Assembly: GCA_041690515.1 (NCBI GenBank)
Contig: JAWLHF010000009.1
Coordinates: 1-49,598 of the forward strand
Length of the DNA stretch: 49,598 nt
Reading direction: 5' to 3'
From: BRH-c25 sp041690515
GTDB lineage: Bacteria > Bacillota > Clostridia > Lutisporales > Lutisporaceae
Part shown: one piece after another, positions 33,785-42,600 of the stretch
Position numbering within the stretch: the stretch's first letter is position 1
How the letters are laid out: every line of letters begins with the position of its first letter
Translations under genes and position numbers: made by a program
The notes under the pieces: model-generated
Database searches by the model: none
Told to the model about the DNA's origin: nothing
Seen by the model: the letters and a program-made list of their open reading frames with translations, nothing else

Positions 33785-34951
33785 ATGAGAATCACAATCG
33801 CCGGGACAGGTTATGTAGGATTATCTAATGCTGTTCTATTAGCTCAACATAATGAAGTAATAGCACTGGATATATTGCAAGATAAAGTGGATATGATCAA
33901 CAAACGAAAATCTCCGATTATTGATGCTGAGATCGAAGAGTACCTTGCTACCAAAGACTTAAATCTTACAGCTACTACTGATAACTACGTAGCATTTAAG
34001 GATGCTGAGTATGTCATAATCTCAACACCGACCAACTATGATCCTGATAAGAATTATTTTAATACAAGAACCGTTGAAGCTGTTATAGCCAATGTTTTAT
34101 CGATAAACCCAGATGCGATAATGGTAATCAAATCGACTGTTCCTGTGGGATATACTGAATCGGTAAAGAAGAAATTTGAGACAAACAATATAATGTTCTC
34201 ACCTGAATTCTTAAGAGAAGGGAAAGCACTTTATGATAATCTTTATCCTTCAAGAATTGTGGTTGGAGAGCAGTCTGAAAGGGCAAAGGTGTTTGCAAAT
34301 TTATTGGCAGAAGGCGCTATTAGGAAGGATATTCCTATACTTTATACAGGTTCTACAGAAGCGGAAGCTATAAAATTATTCGCGAATACATATCTTGCCT
34401 TAAGGGTCGCCTATTTTAATGAGTTGGATTCTTATGCTGAGATAAGGGGTCTGAATACCAAGCAGATAATTGAGGGTGTTGGACTCGATCCAAGAATAGG
34501 CAATCATTATAACAATCCTTCATTTGGATATGGCGGATACTGCTTGCCTAAGGATACAAAGCAGCTTCTTGCCAATTATGCAGATGTACCGCAAAATATA
34601 ATGTCAGCTATTGTGGACGCAAATAGGACAAGAAAAGATCATATAGCAGATATGATTATAAAAAGGAATCCCCAAATTGTAGGCATTTATAGGCTTACTA
34701 TGAAAATGGACTCTGATAATTTCCGCCAATCCGCTATCCAGGGTGTAATGAAACGTATTAAGGCTAAAGGTATAGAAGTTGTGGTATATGAACCGGCACT
34801 TTTAGAAGATGAATTCTTCCATTCAAGAGTGATAAAAGACTTTGAAGAGTTTAAAAGAATGTCTGATGTCATTGTTGCCAATAGATTATCAGATGAGTTA
34901 AAGGATATAGCTAACAAGGTATATACAAGAGATTTATTTAGCAGAGATTAA
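33785..34951 (+). CDS. ugd: UDP-glucose/nucleotide-sugar 6-dehydrogenase
   Basis: This enzyme oxidises UDP-glucose to UDP-glucuronate with NAD. The product is 388 residues. The ATG at 33785 is chosen because AAGGGGGG lies upstream and the protein then begins directly with the Rossmann motif MRITIAGTGYVGLSNAVLLA. Other motifs are VIISTPTNYDP, VIKSTVPVGYTE, MFSPEFLREGKALYDN and the catalytic cysteine C253 in FGYGGYCLPKDTKQ. It resembles the shorter UDP-glucose dehydrogenase group found in lactic acid bacteria and enteric capsule loci. It is paired with the CapI-like epimerase, so uronic acids are very probably part of the polymer. A UDP-N-acetylmannosamine dehydrogenase activity is less likely. 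Confidence 0.92.
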   Translation: MRITIAGTGYVGLSNAVLLAQHNEVIALDILQDKVDMINKRKSPIIDAEIEEYLATKDLNLTATTDNYVAFKDAEYVIISTPTNYDPDKNYFNTRTVEAVIANVLSINPDAIMVIKSTVPVGYTESVKKKFETNNIMFSPEFLREGKALYDNLYPSRIVVGEQSERAKVFANLLAEGAIRKDIPILYTGSTEAEAIKLFANTYLALRVAYFNELDSYAEIRGLNTKQIIEGVGLDPRIGNHYNNPSFGYGGYCLPKDTKQLLANYADVPQNIMSAIVDANRTRKDHIADMIIKRNPQIVGIYRLTMKMDSDNFRQSAIQGVMKRIKAKGIEVVVYEPALLEDEFFHSRVIKDFEEFKRMSDVIVANRLSDELKDIANKVYTRDLFSRD

Positions 34952-35019
34952 TGAATATTATGCACGTAGAGGAATAGGAAATAGACGTTAGTCGTATTAT
35001 TTACTAAAGGATAGTTAAA

Positions 35020-35526
35020 ATGGATGAAAAAGAAAAAAAAGCACTTATTATTTTATCCTGGAGTTTAGTCATATTATGGATGCTTGCTATTTTCAACTTA
35101 TCGTCTCAAGCGGCTGAGCAGTCAAACAATCTTAGCACAGGAGTAAGTGAGGCAATTGTTGAAGTGATTGAAAAGGTTGACCCCAAATATAATTTTGACA
35201 TAAGAGAGCTGAATCACATACTTAGGAAAAATGCTCATTTCTTTTTCTATCTTGTACTTGGAGTATTAGTCATAAACGCATTGAGAAAGAGCGGAAGTAA
35301 AAGAATGACAAGCTATATTTGGGCTTTTGGAATTTGCGTTCTTTATGCAGTAAGTGACGAAGTGCATCAATTATTCGTACCGGGACGAGGGGGACAAACT
35401 GTGGATGTACTGATTGATAGTGCCGGAGCGGCTGTTGGGGTTGCTGCATATTTATTGGTATCAGTAATAGCTAGAAATCGTAGTAGGGGAGTTGCTAATG
35501 GAATCATTCTTAAATGGACTAATTAA
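35020..35526 (+). CDS. VanZ-like family membrane protein
   Basis: The 168-residue protein has four hydrophobic segments and VanZ family motifs: a first membrane segment ending in FNLSSQAAEQS, then HILRKNAHFFFYLVLGVLV, then LYAVSDEVHQLFVPGRGGQ and VDVLIDSAGAAVGVAAYLLV. AAAGGATAG precedes the ATG. VanZ proteins raise teicoplanin resistance in enterococci, but most family members have no known role. It overlaps the next gene by 29 bases. Its place at the end of the polysaccharide cluster suggests an envelope-related function, which is inference. Confidence 0.9.
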   Translation: MDEKEKKALIILSWSLVILWMLAIFNLSSQAAEQSNNLSTGVSEAIVEVIEKVDPKYNFDIRELNHILRKNAHFFFYLVLGVLVINALRKSGSKRMTSYIWAFGICVLYAVSDEVHQLFVPGRGGQTVDVLIDSAGAAVGVAAYLLVSVIARNRSRGVANGIILKWTN

Positions 35527-35983
35527 CTTTTTTTCAGTTGAATTTACGGTAATGCTTACTGCAGCAATGCCTATTATAGAGCTTAGAGGTGCCATTCCGG
35601 TGGGTATATCACTGGGGCTTTCACCCGTTCATGCCACTTTAATCAGCTTAATTGGGAGTATGATCCCGGTACCCTTTATATTATTCACTATTAGGCCTGT
35701 CTTTAATTATTTGAAAAAGGCAAAGGCATTCAGAAGTTTTGTGGAAAGGTTAACCCACAGATCACTGTCTAAGAGTAAGAATATACAAAAATACGGTGTG
35801 TTGGGTTTGCTTGTGTTTGTGGCAATACCCTTGCCGGGGACCGGGGTCTGGAGTGGGAGCCTGACTGCTGCATTATTGGATATGAGGTTTAAGTGGGCGT
35901 TTCCTGCTATTCTTGTTGGAAATGTGATTGCAGCGGTGTTGATAATGCTGTTAAGCAATGAGGTAGTCAAGATAATTTCATAG
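35498..35983 (+). CDS. COG2426/small multi-drug export family membrane protein
   Basis: The 161-residue membrane protein belongs to the family called small multi-drug export protein (COG2426). Key features are MPIIELRGAIPVGISLGLSP, with conserved Glu and Arg, and FVAIPLPGTGVWSGSLTAAL, with four to five hydrophobic segments. The ATG at 35498 is chosen since AGTAGGGGAG is six bases upstream; a TTG at 35492 is in frame. The gene overlaps the VanZ-like gene, so translation is probably coupled. Evidence for multidrug export in the family is weak; the function is best called unknown. Confidence 0.88.
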   Translation: MESFLNGLINFFSVEFTVMLTAAMPIIELRGAIPVGISLGLSPVHATLISLIGSMIPVPFILFTIRPVFNYLKKAKAFRSFVERLTHRSLSKSKNIQKYGVLGLLVFVAIPLPGTGVWSGSLTAALLDMRFKWAFPAILVGNVIAAVLIMLLSNEVVKIIS

Positions 35984-36019
35984 TTAGTCTCTAGAACGTA
36001 AATATTTTAAAATCAAGTT

Positions 36020-36048
36020 ATGCCTATTATCTAATCAGTGATGGGCAT
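36020..36048 (+). terminator. Possible terminator after the polysaccharide cluster
   Basis: ATGCCTAT (36020-36027) can pair with ATGGGCAT (36041-36048) with one G-U pair across a 13-base loop. The downstream T content is low, so this is weak. Confidence 0.3.
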
Positions 36049-36127
36049 TTAGTGGTTAGTCTATTATCATTGAAAGAATATTCCAACTAGTATAAAATGA
36101 TAATATAAATAGCAGAGGAGGATGACT

Positions 36128-37876
36128 ATGAGAAATTACAAGATAGTAGCTGTTTTAATGGCAGCTGTATTTATGCTTGCTTCATTGCAAGGAATCACCG
36201 TACAGGCAGAGAGCATTGGAGTTGAAGCACAAGCCTGTAAGGTACTTGGACTGCTTCAAGGAGATGGTGCAAATGGAGTTACAGTGGAATATCTGAATAC
36301 TAATCCTACAAGACTACAGACATATATTATTGCATTAAAGCTTAAGGGGCTTTATAATGAAGCGGGAAAATACACGAGTAATAATAATTTTGCGGATGTT
36401 TCATTAGCCGAATGGGCAAAAAATTACCTTGCTTATGCAAAAAATACTCCGGAATTGGGATGGACAGGTTACCCTGACGGTAGATTCGGAGTTGATGATA
36501 AGATAAATGGGCAGGCTTTTTATAAGGTTATGCTTGAAGTTTTGGGCTATAAGCAGAATGTTGATTTTACATATGAGCAAACTCTGGAGTTTGCTGAGAA
36601 AATAGGATTAGTAGGAGATGCTGCAGAAATTAAGTCAATTCAGTCTTTTACAACAAATGACCTAGCAAAAGGTATATACAGGGCATTGAATACTAATGTC
36701 TCAAGTACTGAAAACAAACTTGCTGACTTTCTGGTAGATAAAGGTATATTCAAGAAGGAGAAAGTTGAAGCTGCCGGTTTGAACTCTCTTATACTGATAA
36801 CACCAATGATTGATAGTAAATATAAAGCGGCTTGGGTGCCTATTAGGGATACATATTCAAAAATGGGCTGTTACATTCTTGAGAATAGTAAAAACAACAC
36901 GAGTTATGAAATTAAGAAGGGACTAGACAGAGTTAGATTTACTGAAGGATTTACAACGGCATATATTAATAATACTAAAGTGACGATGGAACAGGCAGTT
37001 ATGAAAGGTGATGACGGAGTATATTATGTTCCTGTATCATTTGTTGTACAGAGTGCCGAAGAACTTGGCTACGACGCTGAATATGCTAAAGAAAAGAACA
37101 TATTGAGGCTGCAAGTATCAGCTGCTATAAAATCGACACAGAGTGATATTGTTTTGACTAAAGGCAGTAAGAAGTCATTAATGGTACAGAAGATACAGTC
37201 CGACATTGATAAAGAAGTTGTTACAAACCAATGTACCTTTACTGCTATGAATAATGACGGTATTATTGAGTTAGAGAGTACAACAGGTGAAATAACCGGA
37301 AAGAATATAGGTGCCGTAGAAATAGTTATTAATTACCAAGGTAAGGAAGTAGACAGGGTGAATGTCCATGTTGTTGAGTTGGTGCCGAAGTATTATCCGG
37401 CAGCATATTATGAGCAGGTATTTGAAACTACTTTTAAAATAGATAAGTCGAACTTTACAGATGGCTTTGGAGTTGTTTGGAATAAGGCACCAGGAGCGAT
37501 GATAACAATAAAAGAAGGCGATTGCATTGATACTGGCAGCTCACTAAACATACTGAACTATTCAGCAAATGATGCAGGTATGATTGCAAATGTTACAAAG
37601 CTGTTAGAAGACAGGGGAATTAAGGGAAAGACAAGTATTTTGAAAATTTATGCAAAGGGAATAAGCAAAAACTCAAAGCTATACCTTAAAGCAGATATAA
37701 GAACCAACTCTGCAATTCTCAAGCAGGAAAACAGTATTGTACTGGGTGACAAGTGGAAGAATATAGAACTTCTAAAGCTTGAATTGCCCGAGGATACAAA
37801 AGAGTTAATACTTACTATTGCAGCAGGACAGAATGAGGAAATAAGGATAGATGCATTTACAATGACAATGAACTAA
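36128..37876 (+). CDS. Exported protein with SLH-type N-terminal module, copper amine oxidase-like and Ig-like domains
   Basis: The ATG at 36128 is preferred over the ATG at 36122 because AGAGGAGG (36114-36121) is six bases upstream. The product is 582 residues with a signal peptide (MRNYKIVAVLMAAVFMLASL). Residues about 27-215 are the same module as in the proteins at 12335 and 39662 (EAQACKVLGLLQ, NPTRLQTYIIALKLKGLYNE, ELGWTGYPDGRFG, FYKVMLEVLGYKQ). A short copper amine oxidase N-terminal-like domain follows (TAYINNTKVTMEQAV...YYVPVSFVVQSAEELGYD), then a Big_2-like segment (NNDGIIELESTTGEITGKN) and a C-terminal jelly-roll-like domain of about 140 residues. No catalytic site was seen. Surface location is inferred. 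Confidence 0.82.
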   Translation: MRNYKIVAVLMAAVFMLASLQGITVQAESIGVEAQACKVLGLLQGDGANGVTVEYLNTNPTRLQTYIIALKLKGLYNEAGKYTSNNNFADVSLAEWAKNYLAYAKNTPELGWTGYPDGRFGVDDKINGQAFYKVMLEVLGYKQNVDFTYEQTLEFAEKIGLVGDAAEIKSIQSFTTNDLAKGIYRALNTNVSSTENKLADFLVDKGIFKKEKVEAAGLNSLILITPMIDSKYKAAWVPIRDTYSKMGCYILENSKNNTSYEIKKGLDRVRFTEGFTTAYINNTKVTMEQAVMKGDDGVYYVPVSFVVQSAEELGYDAEYAKEKNILRLQVSAAIKSTQSDIVLTKGSKKSLMVQKIQSDIDKEVVTNQCTFTAMNNDGIIELESTTGEITGKNIGAVEIVINYQGKEVDRVNVHVVELVPKYYPAAYYEQVFETTFKIDKSNFTDGFGVVWNKAPGAMITIKEGDCIDTGSSLNILNYSANDAGMIANVTKLLEDRGIKGKTSILKIYAKGISKNSKLYLKADIRTNSAILKQENSIVLGDKWKNIELLKLELPEDTKELILTIAAGQNEEIRIDAFTMTMN

Positions 37877-37888
37877 ATATAGAAGATA

Positions 37889-37920
37889 GGGAAGGGCGGT
37901 ATTGAAACCCGCCCTTCCTA
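37889..37920 (-). repeat. Hairpin between convergent genes, variant of the TAGGG family with stop codon
   Basis: GGAAGGGCGG (37890-37899) pairs perfectly with CCGCCCTTCC (37909-37918). On the minus strand it reads TAGGAAGGGCGGGTTTC, and that TAG (37920-37918) is the stop codon of the TolC-like gene. On the plus strand TATTTTTC follows, so it can serve as terminator of the gene at 36128. Confidence 0.75.
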
Positions 37921-39072
37921 TTTTTCAGTTTTATAGCTGTATTGTGTTAAAGTCAGGTATTGGGAATTCAAGCTGACAATGGTTGTCATCAACTTGTTTT
38001 CCAGATCCTTTAAGTCAGATTCACTTTTTTCAAATTCTATTTTGGATAATTGATCATTTTCATATTTGATTCTATCATGAGCAAAGGTTGTTTTTTGGTT
38101 TTCTACACTTTTTCTCAGAGTGGTTATTGTTTCTGCCAGAGTATTAATTGCTGCAAATTGTGTTTTTAATGTTATGTCCAGTTCCTTAACACTTTCATCA
38201 TACTCATATTGTGCGTTATTATAGTCTCGGTTTGCTTCAAATTTCAAATCCTCGAAGTCTTCAACTAGTTTTTCGCTCATTTTGCGTACGCTTTCCTCAT
38301 AGTCTTCATACTCTTGCTCAACTAGATACTTCTTAGATTTGGCTCTATCAAGTTCATTTTTCTGGGTGAAGAGGATAATGCTGTTCTTTATATGATCTTC
38401 TTTTATTTTTTCAAAATCTAAGGATGATATAGTAGGCATGCTTATTCTCATATCAATGTCATATTTGCTAATGTCAAGCTCTATGCCAATTTCTTTACCT
38501 AAAGCTATCATTTCAGTTTCAAGATCAGAAAGTGCTGTGTTATATTTCGCTTGGGCTGTCTTATGTGCATTCTCAGCTTGTGAAAGGTCGGTTTTTGTTA
38601 TCATGCCGAATTCCAGCTTGATTTTTGCTATTTCGAAATTTTTACTTGATAGGTCCATGGCTCGCTTTGCATCATCCAATGCGTATTTTGCTATCATGAC
38701 ATCATAATATGCTTGTGTAACATCATAATCGGATTTTCTTTTGAAATCCTTCTTGTTGAAAAGCTCAACCTCTACTGCATCATATGCCTTATCAAGGTTG
38801 ATCTGATTATTTATTCTTCTCTCAGCTTTATCTACAACAGATCCTCCTTTTACATGGTCTGTATAGCTGTCTGCCATATCGTTATAGTCTTCTTGTCTCT
38901 GCTTTACATAGCTGTCTTGCTGCTTATACTGTGTATCATTCTCAATAGCCAATTTCTTAGCTTCTTCGAGGGTCAATACTTTCTTTACACCCGAGTCCCC
39001 TGCAACGGTAACAGTAGATAATAGCATTACAGTGCATAGTATCAGTGCTAATGCCTTGCACAGTTTTTTCAT
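37918..39072 (-). CDS. TolC-like coiled-coil exported protein
   Basis: The product (384 residues) has a signal peptide (MKKLCKALALILCTVMLLST) and the two-repeat long-helix layout of the TolC/OEP family: LTLEEAKKLAIENDTQYKQQ at the start of each half, a long helix with YDVTQAYYDVMIAKYALDDA, and FEIAKIKLEFGMITKTDLSQ with AENAHKTAQAKYNTALSDL, the usual signature of the first helical hairpin. The second ATG of an ATGATG pair is chosen for its seven-base spacing from AGGAGG. TolC proteins normally form outer-membrane ducts, but nothing else here suggests an outer membrane and the beta-barrel strands are not obvious. Similar proteins occur in Clostridia and may be duct adaptors or just coiled-coil surface proteins. 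A MacB-type export system is encoded 8 kb away. Confidence 0.82.
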   Translation of the reverse strand: MKKLCKALALILCTVMLLSTVTVAGDSGVKKVLTLEEAKKLAIENDTQYKQQDSYVKQRQEDYNDMADSYTDHVKGGSVVDKAERRINNQINLDKAYDAVEVELFNKKDFKRKSDYDVTQAYYDVMIAKYALDDAKRAMDLSSKNFEIAKIKLEFGMITKTDLSQAENAHKTAQAKYNTALSDLETEMIALGKEIGIELDISKYDIDMRISMPTISSLDFEKIKEDHIKNSIILFTQKNELDRAKSKKYLVEQEYEDYEESVRKMSEKLVEDFEDLKFEANRDYNNAQYEYDESVKELDITLKTQFAAINTLAETITTLRKSVENQKTTFAHDRIKYENDQLSKIEFEKSESDLKDLENKLMTTIVSLNSQYLTLTQYSYKTEK

Positions 39073-39098
39073 CATTGTTCCTCCTACCTTTGATTTCT

Positions 39099-39127
39099 AT
39101 AATACATCTACAATATATACGTATGAA
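39099..39127 (-). promoter_or_regulatory. Candidate promoter of the TolC-like gene
   Basis: On the minus strand TTCATA (39127-39122), 17 bases and TATTAT (39104-39099). It leaves a short leader of about 15-20 bases before the ribosome binding site region. Confidence 0.35.
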
Positions 39128-39250
39128 TCTGCCTGTAAGTTTCACTTTGAGCCGTTATTTCCTTATTTGTAACAATAAAGTAATATTATTAGGCTCAATT
39201 GTCAGGGTAATGTCATTGCCGTGAAAGCAATGGGTGGCGTTTTGAGGGTC

Positions 39251-39294
39251 AAGATCCTTCACTTCATTCAGGATGACACTTCGTTTAGGATGAC
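39251..39294 (-). repeat. GTCATYCTGAG repeats, reverse orientation
   Basis: AAGATCCTTCACTTCATTCA then GGATGAC (39251-39277), with a second truncated head TTAGGATGAC ending at 39294. Confidence 0.7.
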
Positions 39295-39464
39295 ATTACG
39301 GTGCTTGTGGCAGCCATACTGGCGTATTTTCATTATATCACTAAACGTGCTGCAAGGAAATATGGGCAATAATTGGAATTGGAAGAAATACATTTCTCAA
39401 TTGCATGTTTGTCCCCTCTGGTATAAAATTAGTAATATAGGGAATTAAAGTAGGCAGCGGGGGG

Positions 39465-39541
39465 AAGATTCTTCACTGCGCTCAGAATGACGGCAGTGGT
39501 TTGTACTTGGAATGACAGGGGGGATTTGTGCTCAGAATGAC
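39465..39541 (-). repeat. GTCATYCTGAG repeats, three heads in reverse orientation
   Basis: AAGATTCTTCACTGCGCTCA then GAATGAC (39465-39491) is followed by truncated heads TTGGAATGAC and CTCAGAATGAC (ending 39541). A nested or tandem decay of the element is likely. Confidence 0.7.
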
Positions 39542-39661
39542 AGTTGGCGCTGTTTTTAATATCAACATGGTATGCTTTAGTGGAACAAATCTGGTAATTT
39601 TCCAGTCTATTATGTATTAGGGCTGTGGGATTGTGATTATAAGTATATGAGGAGGTCGAAC

Positions 39662-42600
39662 ATGAGAAAACGTAGGATTTTGGCTGTAATAATGGCAGCA
39701 GTTATGATGATAGCTATGATACCGGGAATGGCCGTGTATGGGGACAGTATCGGCAAGGAAGCCCAGGCCTGCAAGGAATTGGGGATACTGATAGGTGCCG
39801 ATTCTTCCGGGGTTACATCCCAGTATCTGTCGACAACCCCAACAAGGATACAGGCCTTTATTATAGTCCTGAGGCTGAAGGGGCTTTATGCTGAAGCTAC
39901 CGAGTATGAAGGTTTTGATAACTTCAATGATGCTTCAACTGCCGGATGGGCAAAGAACTATATGGCTTATGCCAAAAGCCATCCGGAGCTTGGCTGGGGC
40001 GGATATCCCGACGGTACTTTTGCTCCCACTGATAAAATCAATGGACAAGCCTTCTATAAGGTAATGCTGGAGACTCTCGGATACAGGCAGGGAGTGGATT
40101 TTGAATATGTTGAGACTTTGGAGTTTGCTGAGGATATAGGTCTTGTAAAAAGTGCAGATACCATAGCAAAAATGAAGTCCTTTAATGTAAATGACATTGC
40201 AAAAGGCATATACAGCACACTCAATACCAAGCCTGAAGGCTCAGACAAAAAGCTTATAGATGTCATGGTGGAGAACAATATCATTACAGCTGAAAATGCT
40301 GTAGCAGCAGGCTTTACTCTCGATACCAAGGCTGCGGAGGTAGTAAGCTTCAATGCTGTATCAAACACCAGGCTGGAGCTGGAGTTTGATACTGAGATAG
40401 AGCTTCAGAAGGCTGATGTGGAGATATCTGAAGATGATGGAGATTCAAGGCTGTCGGTACTGCAGGTTGAGTCCATTGGAAAAATGGCTTATATTACAAC
40501 TACCGCAGCGAAGCCGTTCCATGCATATGAAATCACAATCAACACCTTGATCCCTACTAATAATATGGTAATCAGGGGATATAAGAATAAATTCGTTGGA
40601 ATGCCCAAGGACAATGAAAGGCCTACAGCAAAGCATGAGGTTCTTGGCAATAGTCAGATCATGGTTACCTTTAGTGAAGCGATGGATAGAGAGACAGCTG
40701 AGGATCTGTCCAATTATGATATAGAGCCTGATCTTATAGTGTTAAGTGCAGAATTGGGGGCATCTAATAAGACTGTTCTTTTAGAGACCACCAATATGTC
40801 TTCCAGGGGCATCTACAAGTTGAATGTAGGGGGTGTGGAAGACATATCCGGCAACAGAATGATTGATTATGCTGCATATTTTGACGGTAAAGGAAGTGAT
40901 TCCAAGGCTCCTTCCATTGTGTCTGTAAAATCAATAAGTAACACTATAGTTGCTGTTACATTCAATAAAGTGCTGGACGGCAGGTCTGCAGAGGATATAG
41001 ACAATTACAGCATAAATAAAGGTGTCAGCATAATAGATGCAGAGCTTGATGACAGCAGGAAACAGGTTACTCTTACCACAACAGCTCAGGAATCCGGAGA
41101 TGCTTACAAACTTGAAGTGCAGAATGTAGAAGATACCTGGGGCAATGTTATGTTCAGGAAAGAGTACAACTTCGTAGGTGACAATTCCAAGCTTACTGCC
41201 GATGTTTTAGGGATTTCCAACAATGAAGTCATGATAACCTTCAACAAGGAAGTCGACAGGGAGACTGCAGAGGATCCTGACAATTATTCCATAGATGATG
41301 ATCTTGATGTTGAAGATGCCATACTTGATGAGACAGGTAAGAGAGTGACATTAATAACATCAAAGCAGACACTGAGGGAAGTATACACAGTGACCATTTC
41401 AAATGTAACCGATTTGTGGGGCAATGAAATCAGTAGATTCAGCGGCAAGTTCGGCGGTATGCCTGTTAACGATAAGGAATTGAGCTATACGGTGAAGAGC
41501 AACGGAGACAGCCTGATAGTGACCTATAGCAAGAGAGTGGACAAAGAGACTGCTGAGGATGTATTTAATTATTATCTGGATAAGTCTCTTGGATATGCTG
41601 CGAAGGCCACTCTGGACGCCGGGGATGGACGTACGGTGACATTGCTGACTGCAGAGCATGAAAAAGGAAAGGTTTACAACATAACAATAAAAGATGTAAA
41701 GGATATAGCAGGGAAAAAGATCAGTACTGATGACAAGATAAGCACTAAGAAGTTTGCAGGAATCAATTCCGATGATGGGAAAAGCGGAAGCGGCAAGCTG
41801 ATCATTGAGACAGTTGTAACTGTTGATATGAATACTATTGATCTTATATTTAGTGATGAGCTTACAGAAGATGAGCTGGAGGATATGGAGGTTGAGGTTG
41901 ATGTGCCGGAAGAATACAGCCATAATCTTCCTTCAAACCTAAGCTGTTATAAGTTCTTTGTCGGCAGCAACGAGAATGTAAGGGTACAGTTCAAGAGCAA
42001 GAATTCATCCAATCCAAAATTGTTTGAAGCGGGTTACATATATGAGGTCACAGTTACAGACATAGAGAGGCTCGACAACAAAGATGACGCAAATGTCAAG
42101 CTCTTTGCCGGTACAAATACTGAGAATGAGCCGCCGGAGGTTCTTGAAGTAAATGCATTGAATAACACTGCTGTTGAAGTGGTATTCAGCGAACCGGTAA
42201 AGGGTATAACAAAGTCGCAATTTGAGATAGAAGATGATATCACAATTGATGGTGTTTCTGTAGAGGACGATGATGAGATTACTGACAGAGTCATACTGTA
42301 TATAAGCAAAAGTACAAAGCTGGACGATGATGAGTATGAGCTGTATGTGAAATCAGGGATAAAAGATGCTGCTGGAATTGATTCTGTTTATATGGGATCC
42401 GGCTCAAGAAAATATGTAGAGTTTGACGGTACCGATGAAGATAATGAGTCTCCTTATGTGGATTCTGATATCGAGGTGCTTGACAACTATACTTTGAGGT
42501 TCGAATTCAACGAGGAGATCAAGGATATAAGCAACAGTTCATTTTCTGTAAAGAAAATCTCCAAAGGCGGGTCTTCAACTCCAAGGGTATCTAAGGCATT

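Larger units (their letters stand above)
39076..39661. other. 586-bp intergenic region between divergent genes
   Basis: The left part holds the promoter region of the minus-strand TolC-like gene. The middle and right parts hold GTCATYCTGAG elements in reverse orientation (39251-39294 and 39465-39541). The 75-codon reading frame across it translates repeat sequence and is not considered a gene. GAGGAGG at 39649-39655 is the ribosome binding site of the next gene. No clear promoter for that gene was found. Confidence 0.65.

Noticed and set aside
39221..39448. 75-codon plus-strand reading frame between the TolC-like gene and the second S-layer-like gene
   Set aside because: Its N-terminal half is a translation of the GTCATYCTGAG repeat (HFIQDDTSFRMT) and it has no ribosome binding site or recognisable domain.
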